Source of the DNA: Candidatus Magasanikiibacteriota bacterium
GTDB lineage: Bacteria; Patescibacteriota; Patescibacteriia; Magasanikbacterales; UBA922
Reading direction: 5' to 3'
Length of the DNA: 11,782 nt
Assembly (NCBI GenBank): GCA_023246555.1
Contig: JAHFIC010000026.1
Span: forward strand, 1 to 11,782
A model generated the notes under the pieces. It had not been told where the DNA came from. It made no database searches and saw nothing but the letters and a program-made list of their open reading frames with translations. Below are positions 1 through 5,115 of the stretch, piece after piece (position 1 is the first letter of the stretch; every line of letters begins with the position of its first letter). Made by a program: the position numbers and the translations under genes.

Positions 1-701
1 CACAATTGTTTTCGTTTGTGTGAAAAACCAACCCGCGCGATACGAAAAAATTCTTCTCGATATTTCGACCTATCGATATGTGGAAATATCGGTATGTCGA
101 CGATGGCGGAATCGACTTTTGGCCTCGGCCAAAATGAGCCAGCCGAAACTTTGGCAACCAGGAACGGCTCGCCAAAATATTGTACCGCCACAGAAAGTAG
201 ACTCATCTTCGGCGGCCGAGCCAAAATACGCTCGGCGACTTCTTTTTGTACCATGACGACAACCCGCTCTGGTGGCGGATCGGTCTCCAAGATAACGCGC
301 AAGGCATCAGACGTAATCGAATATGGCAGGTTGGCGAGAACCTTGTAGCGAGAATCTAGAATCTTAAATCTGGAATCTAGAAGTTTTTTGTTGAGAAAAT
401 TACCCCAGATGATTTCGATGTTGGGAAATTCGTTTTGTTTTTCCTCCCAGTATGGTTTGAGTTTCTGTTCAATTTCAAAGGCGATCACTTTTTTTACGAG
501 CGGAGCAATAGCAAGTGTAAGTACGCCAAACCCCGGACCGATTTCAATAACCGTGTCATCCTTTGTCAACTCCCCAGCCTCGATTATTTTCTTCACAGGA
601 GCATCGGAGATAAGATAATGCTGGCCGTACTGTTTGGAAGGAAAAAAGCCATAACGAGCACAAAGCTCTTTAAGTTGTGTGGGGGTGTAGATGTATTGCA
701 C
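1..701 (-). CDS. ksgA: 16S rRNA dimethyladenosine transferase KsgA (partial, C-terminus off window)
   Basis: KsgA dimethylates two adjacent adenines near the 3' end of 16S rRNA during small-subunit maturation, using SAM. I translated 233 codons by hand; the frame is open to the window edge. Visible are the N-terminal GQHYL segment (residues 26-30), SAM motif I EIGPGFG (53-59), the catalytic NLPY motif (124-127), a PRPKVDSAIV segment (192-201) and a C-terminal domain ending FSHKRKQL at the edge. Family members are about 260-280 aa, so roughly 30-45 residues are missing. The only usable start is GTG at 699-701, because an in-frame TAG (the upstream gene's stop) lies 15 nt before it. No good Shine-Dalgarno is seen. 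Just before NLPY, residues 107-120 (LLDSRFKILDSRYK) are encoded by a DNA repeat that also occurs between genes in this window. It is the last visible gene of the prfB-tsaC-DUF4015-ksgA unit. Confidence 0.95.
   Translation of the reverse strand, partial: MQYIYTPTQLKELCARYGFFPSKQYGQHYLISDAPVKKIIEAGELTKDDTVIEIGPGFGVLTLAIAPLVKKVIAFEIEQKLKPYWEEKQNEFPNIEIIWGNFLNKKLLDSRFKILDSRYKVLANLPYSITSDALRVILETDPPPERVVVMVQKEVAERILARPPKMSLLSVAVQYFGEPFLVAKVSAGSFWPRPKVDSAIVDIPIFPHIDRSKYREEFFRIARVGFSHKRKQL
352..382 (-). repeat. TTCTAGATTC repeat pair inside ksgA
   Basis: Two copies of the plus-strand decamer GAATCTAGAA (352-361 and 373-382) sit 21 nt apart, which is exactly seven codons. They encode the near-repeat LDSRFKI-LDSRYKV in KsgA. 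The same TCTAGATTC core appears between genes at 2484-2498 and 3989-4003. I infer that a junction repeat has entered, or expanded in, coding sequence without breaking the frame. Confidence 0.75.
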
Positions 702-710
702 AAATGTCTC

Positions 711-773
711 TAGCTTCTAAAGCTGCCGAGGCTTCTGAAGCTTTTGTAGCTCTGGAAGCTCCGCAGGCTGCAG
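711..773 (-). repeat. Degenerate 9-bp tandem array (NNNNAGCYW x7) spanning a stop codon
   Basis: Read on the minus strand, seven consecutive 9-nt units end in AGCYW: CTGCAGCCT, GCGGAGCTT, CCAGAGCTA, CAAAAGCTT, CAGAAGCCT, CGGCAGCTT and TAGAAGCTA. The first six encode the tripeptide series LQP-AEL-PEL-QKL-QKP-RQL, the C-terminal tail of the DUF4015 protein. The seventh begins with that gene's TAG stop. ksgA starts 10 nt after the array in the same frame. Confidence 0.7.
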
Positions 774-1865
774 CCCGGCATCAGTATATCGATTCGCCGC
801 GTTCCACAAGAGCCACCCCGCATCCGAATGCTTTTCCACGGCATCTATTTCCGCGCGAATCTTTTCGGCACTATAAACAGCGCCGAGATTGAACGCCTGA
901 ATCCATGGACGAATCTTTGTGGTCGAAGATGCGACATATGGCAGGCCGACAGTGAGACCGTGGTCGATCACCTCGCGCGGATAGTCTGCCGGATTGGCAA
1001 AACCCAAATGTCCGGCTGGATAATGCGAGGGGTACATCATGGGCGAAATAACGTCAACCCGATCACGGGCATCTTCCAGCCGCTGGCCGATGGTCATACC
1101 GTCGTGACGCTCCATGACAAAGCCAAAAAAATCAAGGGAAATGGGAGCCGGGAGTGACCCAAGCTCATCATGGAGGTAAGCATAGAATTTTCCCATCACA
1201 TCGAACAGCATATCTTCGCCGTTCGTGTAGACGACATCGCTCATATTACCGTCCGTCGGAAACCGCACGTAATCAAAATTGATTTCATCGAATCCCAGCC
1301 GAATCGCCTCGCGAGCGAGCGCGGCATTGTATTCCCAAATTTCGCGACGAGTCGGATCAACCCACGACAGGCCTTTTCGGTCGCGCCACACACCGCCCGT
1401 TTTGCTTCGAATCGCCCACTCGGGTTTTTTACTCGCCAAAAGCGGATCCTGAAATACCGTCTGCCGAGCAATCACATAGATGCCGTGCCGATGTAATTTT
1501 TTTATGACAGCGCCCACGTCGCCAAGAGTATTTTTTGTGAGCCCCAACTCCTTGGTCAAAGGCACCGTGGCGGGAAAAAGCACGGTTCCGGAATAATCTT
1601 TGATATCAATAACGACCGCGTTCAACTCTGTCCGATCTATGAGCGCAATGATTTCATCAAGCTTTTTTTCTGTACCAGCGGAATACGCCGTAAGGTACAG
1701 TCCTTTGACCGTTGTTTGAACCGGCTTCACGCGCGTTCCGAGTCGAACAATATGATGCGATCGTCGGTCAATCTCTCGCATCGTGCCGGTCCACTCTCCC
1801 CAAAGGATGAGGGCCGAGGAGGCGGCGATGAGAGTGCATATGGCCAAGAAACGCGCTGATGTCAT
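717..1865 (-). CDS. Membrane-anchored glycosyl-hydrolase-like protein (DUF4015 family)
   Basis: This 382-residue protein resembles the DUF4015 putative glycosyl hydrolase family, a TIM-barrel fold related to glycoside hydrolases; no substrate has been firmly assigned to it. Residues 6-22 form one hydrophobic segment after a short basic start, so it is probably a signal anchor with the barrel outside the membrane. Family-like stretches are GLYLTAYSAG (55-64), VVIDIKDYSG (84-93), HGIYVIARQTVFQDP (127-141), WVDPTRREIWEYN (168-180), GFDEINFDYVRFP (191-203) and DVISPMMYPSHY (271-282). The acidic residues in FDEINFDYVRFP are the likely active-site region by analogy. The last 17 residues are a tripeptide-repeat tail made by a 9-bp tandem array and are probably not part of the fold. 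It begins 2 nt after tsaC ends and has no visible Shine-Dalgarno, suggesting translational coupling. Action on cell-surface glycan is inferred. Confidence 0.85.
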   Translation of the reverse strand: MTSARFLAICTLIAASSALILWGEWTGTMREIDRRSHHIVRLGTRVKPVQTTVKGLYLTAYSAGTEKKLDEIIALIDRTELNAVVIDIKDYSGTVLFPATVPLTKELGLTKNTLGDVGAVIKKLHRHGIYVIARQTVFQDPLLASKKPEWAIRSKTGGVWRDRKGLSWVDPTRREIWEYNAALAREAIRLGFDEINFDYVRFPTDGNMSDVVYTNGEDMLFDVMGKFYAYLHDELGSLPAPISLDFFGFVMERHDGMTIGQRLEDARDRVDVISPMMYPSHYPAGHLGFANPADYPREVIDHGLTVGLPYVASSTTKIRPWIQAFNLGAVYSAEKIRAEIDAVEKHSDAGWLLWNAANRYTDAGLQPAELPELQKLQKPRQL

Positions 1866-1867
1866 AT

Positions 1868-2476
1868 TTATGATGAGATCACGATTTTTCCTTGTCGCAA
1901 AACTGCGACGTCGCTCCCGCTGACACGGACCACTGTCGAGGGTGGACGCACCGGAAGCTCCCCCGCATCAATGAGAATATCTGGTCGGACATGGCTCTCC
2001 ACAAACGCGCGTTCAACCTCTTCAATCCGATAGGAATTGGGTCCGTGAGCCAGGTTGGCAGAAGTGGACACGACCGGCCGACCAAAGGCGGCGACCAAGG
2101 CATGGGCAAAGGGCTGATTCGTCACACGAAATGCAACCGTGTGATCCTCGGCGACAACGGCAGACGGAAGTGCGGCAGTATTCTTTTTCGGGCAGACGAT
2201 CGTGAGCGGTCCCGGCCAATATGCTCTCGCCAAAGTGTCTATCATGTCGTTCCATTCCACAAACTGTTTTACCATGTCCGCATCTGAAGCAATCATGAGA
2301 ACACTTTTGTTTTTTTCACGTCCTTTGATCGCGAAAATCCTTTGAACGGCGATCTCATTCGTCGCATCGCATCCCAGCCCATAGCAGGTTTCGGTCGGGT
2401 AAACAATGGTTTTACCCTCCTTCAACGCGGAAACAAGCTCTGCGAGATCAGCATCTTTCTCGGCGATAATCTTCAT
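1868..2476 (-). CDS. tsaC: L-threonylcarbamoyladenylate synthase (TsaC/YrdC/Sua5 family)
   Basis: The enzyme makes threonylcarbamoyl-AMP from threonine, bicarbonate and ATP, the first step of the t6A modification at position 37 of ANN-decoding tRNAs. At 202 aa it is the short single-domain YrdC/TsaC form without the Sua5 C-terminal domain. Diagnostic segments are IVYPTETCYGLGCDA (24-38), KGREKNKS with the KxR pair K51/R53, YWPGPLTIV (86-94) and STSAN with the SxN motif S139/N141. The ending PSTVVRV...VLRQGKI is typical. The start at 2476 gives the normal N-terminus. It lies 6 nt after prfB and 2 nt before the DUF4015 gene. The upstream context is an AT-rich TTCTAGATTC-type repeat and offers no Shine-Dalgarno. 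Confidence 0.95.
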   Translation of the reverse strand: MKIIAEKDADLAELVSALKEGKTIVYPTETCYGLGCDATNEIAVQRIFAIKGREKNKSVLMIASDADMVKQFVEWNDMIDTLARAYWPGPLTIVCPKKNTAALPSAVVAEDHTVAFRVTNQPFAHALVAAFGRPVVSTSANLAHGPNSYRIEEVERAFVESHVRPDILIDAGELPVRPPSTVVRVSGSDVAVLRQGKIVISS

Positions 2477-2482
2477 AATTTT

Positions 2483-3589
2483 CTATTTTCTAGATTCTAC
2501 TTTCTGCCAACGAAGAAATGCTTCAACAAACGGATCCAATTCTCCATTAAGGATTGCGTCCGGGTCAGCGGTCTCAAATTTTGTTCGTACATCCTTCACC
2601 AGTTTGTAGGGATGGATGACATAAGAACGAATCTGATTCCCCCACTCCGCACTTTTATATTCCCCACGAATCTTCAGTCGCTCTTCTTCTTCTTTTTCTT
2701 CCTGCAACTTCTCTAATTTCGATTGCAGCACCCGCATCGCCACATCTTTATTTTGCATCTGCGAACGCTCATTCTGGCATTGCACGGTAATGCCTGTTGG
2801 GATATGCACAATACGAACCGCGCTGTAGGTGGTATTCACACTCTGGCCTCCTTTGCCGCCGGACATAAAGGTATCAATCCGCAGATCTTTGGGATCGAGG
2901 GTTATTTCGTCGGTCGTATCCAATTCCGGGATTACCTCAATGAGCGCAAACGACGTATGCCGCATCTGTTCGGCGTCAAACGGCGAGATCCGGACCAGAC
3001 GATGCGTTCCGTGCTCGGATTTCAAATGGCCGTATGCGTAACGGCCCTCGATACGCGCCACGCACGATTTTATCCCGGCCTCTGCTCCCTTTGATTCATC
3101 AAGTACAGTGACCGTCCATCCTTTTTTTTCCGCATAACGAAAAATCATCCGCCGAAGCATCTCGGCCCAATCTTGCGCTTCAGTGCCACCCGAGCCGGCA
3201 TGAAAGGCGACAATGGCGTTCTTTTGATCGTGCTTGCCGCTGAAAAGAAGATAAAATTCCAAATCTTGGAACTGTTTTTCGAGATCGGCTATCTGCTGCC
3301 GGCTTTCGGCAATCAGCTCTTGATCAGGCTGTTTTGACAAATCTTTCGCCAAACCGATCAGCTCTTCGACTTCTTTTTTCATCTTCGACCATGTCCCAAC
3401 CTCTTTCGCGATATCGTCACGGCGTTTCGATACCTTTTTGGCGTTATCGGCGTCTTTCCAAAAATCGGCGTCTTGCATTTCATATTCGAGCGCGTGCTGT
3501 TCGGCAATGAGCGTATCAATATTCAAAAGCGCCCAGGTTGACTGGATCTTCTTTTCCAACGCTTCCAATTGTTTTATCTCTTCTTTCAT
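2483..3589 (-). CDS. prfB: Peptide chain release factor 2 (RF2)
   Basis: RF2 recognises UAA and UGA stop codons and triggers peptide release. The full-length 368-aa protein has the stop-codon-recognition tripeptide SPF (202-204) and the catalytic GGQ (247-249) in the context SGGKGGQSVN, so it is RF2 rather than RF1 (whose tripeptide is PxT). Residues 1-115 are the helical N-terminal domain. Many bacteria have a programmed +1 frameshift near codon 25; here the frame is continuous, and codons 21-23 read CTT TTG AAT where the frameshift signal normally lies. The last residues VESRK and the TAG stop are encoded by an intergenic-type TTCTAGATTC repeat and look like an accreted tail. It is the first gene of the minus-strand unit. 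The start at 3589 has no Shine-Dalgarno and lies only about 14 nt from the predicted transcription start. Confidence 0.97.
   Translation of the reverse strand: MKEEIKQLEALEKKIQSTWALLNIDTLIAEQHALEYEMQDADFWKDADNAKKVSKRRDDIAKEVGTWSKMKKEVEELIGLAKDLSKQPDQELIAESRQQIADLEKQFQDLEFYLLFSGKHDQKNAIVAFHAGSGGTEAQDWAEMLRRMIFRYAEKKGWTVTVLDESKGAEAGIKSCVARIEGRYAYGHLKSEHGTHRLVRISPFDAEQMRHTSFALIEVIPELDTTDEITLDPKDLRIDTFMSGGKGGQSVNTTYSAVRIVHIPTGITVQCQNERSQMQNKDVAMRVLQSKLEKLQEEKEEEERLKIRGEYKSAEWGNQIRSYVIHPYKLVKDVRTKFETADPDAILNGELDPFVEAFLRWQKVESRK
2484..2498. repeat. TTCTAGATTC junction repeat at the prfB end / tsaC start
   Basis: The 15-mer tattttctagattct is identical to 3989-4003. On the minus strand it covers the last sense codons and part of the TAG stop of prfB, directly before tsaC. 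Confidence 0.7.
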
Positions 3590-3609
3590 ACCCGCTAAAG
3601 AATAACCCT

Positions 3610-3638
3610 ATCCTACGCAAAAAATTTCTTCTTGTCGA
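3610..3638 (-). promoter_or_regulatory. Promoter for the prfB-tsaC-DUF4015-ksgA unit
   Basis: On the minus strand a -35 box TCGACA (plus coordinates 3633-3638) and a -10 box TAGGAT (3610-3615) are separated by 17 nt. The expected transcription start is near 3603, about 14 nt before the prfB ATG. Its -35 box overlaps that of the divergent plus-strand promoter. Confidence 0.6.
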
Positions 3639-3661
3639 GACACAACACTCCGCGCTATACT
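3632..3661 (+). promoter_or_regulatory. Promoter for the small membrane protein gene
   Basis: TTGTCG (3632-3637) and TATACT (3656-3661) are separated by 18 nt. The expected start near 3668 gives a leader of about 20 nt before the ATG at 3688. It is back-to-back with the prfB promoter. Confidence 0.6.
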
Positions 3662-3687
3662 GACAAAAGATTTTAACGACTCAACTT

Positions 3688-3933
3688 ATGAAATACATCG
3701 TCGGCATACTCGCCATCGTGGTCGGAATCATTCTGGTCGTCAAAACCGAATGGTTCGTCGAGAACTTCGGTTCAAATTCTTGGGCTGAGGAGCACATGGG
3801 GTCAAGCGGCGGCACACGCCTCTTGTATAAGCTTATCGGGATTGCATTTATTGCGCTGTCGCTCATGGGAATGACCGGTCTTTTGGGTGAAATCATTCTT
3901 GGTATATTCGGACGATTATTCGGAATCAAATGA
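3688..3933 (+). CDS. Small two-helix membrane protein, conserved-hypothetical type
   Basis: The 81-residue protein has a first membrane helix at about 3-19, a polar loop (20-46) containing EWFVENFGSNSWAEEHMG followed by SSGGTRLLYKLIGI, and a second hydrophobic stretch at about 48-77. The loop pattern (WFxENFG, MGxxGGTRLxYK) resembles small membrane proteins I associate with Patescibacteria, but I know of no function. It has its own promoter in the divergent region and ends in TGA. The next gene begins 76 nt downstream, after a double-hairpin repeat, so co-transcription with the methyltransferase gene is possible. No Shine-Dalgarno is visible. An antisense open frame over this gene (4139 down to 3681) has no recognisable protein character. 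Confidence 0.8.
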   Translation: MKYIVGILAIVVGIILVVKTEWFVENFGSNSWAEEHMGSSGGTRLLYKLIGIAFIALSLMGMTGLLGEIILGIFGRLFGIK

Positions 3934-3942
3934 AATTCTACT

Positions 3943-3983
3943 TTCTCCCGCCCTTGGCGGGACCCCGCCCACTGGCGGTGGTA
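3943..3983 (+). repeat. GC-rich double-hairpin element, copy 1
   Basis: This 41-nt element is 36/41 identical to 5052-5092. Hairpin 1 is CCCGCC-ctt-GGCGGG. Hairpin 2 is built on CCGCC...GGCGG, extended by ACC/GGT with one bulged T. It lies between two plus-strand genes, followed by a TTCTAGATTC repeat and then an ATG 27 nt downstream. No T-tract follows, so it is not a standard terminator. Confidence 0.8.
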
Positions 3984-3988
3984 CTCAC

Positions 3989-4003
3989 TATTTTCTAGAT
4001 TCT
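3989..4003. repeat. TTCTAGATTC junction repeat upstream of the methyltransferase gene
   Basis: The 15-mer tattttctagattct is an exact copy of 2484-2498. It lies 6 nt upstream of the ATG at 4010 and 5 nt after the double-hairpin element. Confidence 0.7.
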
Positions 4004-4009
4004 TAACAC

Positions 4010-4570
4010 ATGGTCTACCACTCGGGCAACCAATTGATCGACCCGCACCTACTTTTTGAAAAAATCGGTCTCTCCACCCGCATGCATATGGCTGATTTCG
4101 GTTCTGGGAGAACCGGCAATTTTGTTTTTCCGGCCGCAAAAATTGTCGGCGAAAAAGGGAGTGTCTATGCGGTCGACATCATGAAAGAATCACTGCAGGG
4201 TATCGCCAAACGCGCCGGGCTCGATGCCACCCACAATATCCACACGGTCTGGGCTGATATTGAAAAACCAAAATCGATTGCCATACCCGAAAAAAGCCTT
4301 GACGTCGTATTCCTCATAAATTTTCTCTCCGCGGTAAAAAAAGATGACGCTGTTCTTGCTGAAGCCGACCGCTTGGTCAAAGAAGGCGGCCGCATCCTTA
4401 TTGTTGATTGGATAAAAACGACGCTGTCGTTTGCGCCCACAAAAGAAGAATTGGTCAACTGGGACGATGTCCTTCGCTGGAGCGAACTTCATGGATATAA
4501 AACACAAACAGAATTCCCTGTCGGCCCATACCATAAAGGTCTTGTCTTCAAAAAATCCGAAAGCCTGTGA
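4010..4570 (+). CDS. Class I SAM-dependent methyltransferase (UbiE/Methyltransf_11-like)
   Basis: The 186-residue protein has a Rossmann-type methyltransferase core: motif I MADFGSGRTGNFVF (27-40), an acidic residue after strand 2 in VYAVDI (52-57, D56), LDVVFLINFL (97-106) around motif IV, and LVKEGGRILIVDW (122-134), the post-motif strand. The N-terminus QLIDPHLLFEKIGL precedes motif I as in UbiE-type enzymes, which supports the start at 4010 rather than M25. The substrate cannot be told from sequence. It ends in TGA, and the next gene (yraN) starts in the overlap GTGA, so the two are translationally coupled. No Shine-Dalgarno is seen; the region before the start is made of two repeat elements. 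Confidence 0.9.
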   Translation: MVYHSGNQLIDPHLLFEKIGLSTRMHMADFGSGRTGNFVFPAAKIVGEKGSVYAVDIMKESLQGIAKRAGLDATHNIHTVWADIEKPKSIAIPEKSLDVVFLINFLSAVKKDDAVLAEADRLVKEGGRILIVDWIKTTLSFAPTKEELVNWDDVLRWSELHGYKTQTEFPVGPYHKGLVFKKSESL

Positions 4571-4947
4571 AAACACCAAAACGCCTCTTCGGCGATTGGG
4601 GCGAAGAAGCGGCAGTAACGCTTCTCGCAAAAAAAGGCTACGACATTATTGATCGCAACTACCGCGTACGCCGGGGAGAAATCGACATTATCGCGTGGAT
4701 GAACCAAAGAGAAAAAACCCTTTGTTTTATTGAGGTAAAAACGAGGAAGGGCGACCCGCGCGATGGCATGGCGGAACGGGCGACTGACGCAGAAAAAATC
4801 GCACGCATTGCTCGTGCCGCCCGTTGTTGGTGTCTCGCGCATACGATTTCCATCGATCACACCCCCATCCAATTTGAACAAGTAAGTGTTTACGACACGG
4901 GTACCGGCCCGCCAGAAATTTTTCACTATATTCTCCCATCGTCTTAA
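4567..4947 (+). CDS. yraN: YraN / UPF0102 family nuclease-fold protein
   Basis: The 126-residue protein matches UPF0102 (YraN): GDWGEEAAVTLLAKKGYDIIDRN at the N-terminus, then RRGEIDII (35-42) and FIEVKTRKG (54-62). These give the ExxD/ExK-like set E38, D40, E56 and K58 of a restriction-endonuclease-like fold. The true biochemical role of the family is not firmly established; links to DNA or RNA processing are suggested from the fold. The start is GTG at 4567, overlapping the methyltransferase TGA by 4 nt. Length is normal for the family (about 115-130 aa). The nusA promoter begins 8 nt after its stop, so this is probably the last gene of its unit. Confidence 0.93.
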   Translation: MKTPKRLFGDWGEEAAVTLLAKKGYDIIDRNYRVRRGEIDIIAWMNQREKTLCFIEVKTRKGDPRDGMAERATDAEKIARIARAARCWCLAHTISIDHTPIQFEQVSVYDTGTGPPEIFHYILPSS

Positions 4948-4954
4948 GCGATAT

Positions 4955-4983
4955 TTGACAAAAAACATCAATTGTGTTATGCT
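4955..4983 (+). promoter_or_regulatory. nusA promoter
   Basis: A perfect -35 TTGACA (4955-4960) is followed after 17 nt by TATGCT (4978-4983). The expected start near 4990 gives a leader of about 126 nt before nusA. The leader contains a terminator-like hairpin and a double-hairpin repeat. Confidence 0.8.
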
Positions 4984-4999
4984 ACTTCCTGTAAGTAGC
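4981..4999 (+). promoter_or_regulatory. Inverted repeat overlapping the nusA -10 box and start point
   Basis: GCTACTT (4981-4987) and AAGTAGC (4993-4999) form a perfect 7-bp inverted repeat with a 5-nt loop. Its right arm is also the left arm of the downstream terminator-like hairpin, so the two structures exclude each other in RNA. As DNA it could be an operator. Confidence 0.5.
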
Positions 5000-5023
5000 T
5001 GATACCATCATGCTGCTTTTTTT
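4993..5023 (+). terminator. Intrinsic-terminator-like hairpin in the nusA leader (candidate attenuator)
   Basis: AAGTAGCTGAT (4993-5003) pairs with ATCA-t-GCTGCTT (5007-5018): 11 pairs including one G.U, one bulged T (5011) and loop ACC. A run of seven T follows at 5017-5023. It lies downstream of the nusA promoter and upstream of nusA, so it would end nusA transcripts early unless opened. It may also end read-through from yraN. Confidence 0.6.
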
Positions 5024-5051
5024 ATTCAAAAAAACTTCATTCACTCCTAGG

Positions 5052-5092
5052 TTCTCCCGCCGTTGGTGGGACCCCGCCCGAGGGCGGTGGTA
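5052..5092 (+). repeat. GC-rich double-hairpin element, copy 2
   Basis: This is the second copy of the 41-nt element at 3943-3983. The five differences are one base in loop 1, one G-C to G.U change in stem 1, and three bases in loop 2, so both stems survive. It lies in the nusA leader, 23 nt before the ATG, and is followed by AATTCTAG. Confidence 0.8.
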
Positions 5093-5115
5093 AATTCTAG
5101 TTACTCGAGCACTCT

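Noticed and set aside
3943..3983. Double-hairpin element as a rho-independent terminator
   Set aside because: No T-tract follows either hairpin in either copy, and both copies sit close before start codons.
3681..4139. Minus-strand open frame of 152 codons
   Set aside because: It is antisense to the membrane protein and methyltransferase genes and crosses the double-hairpin repeat; composition is not protein-like.
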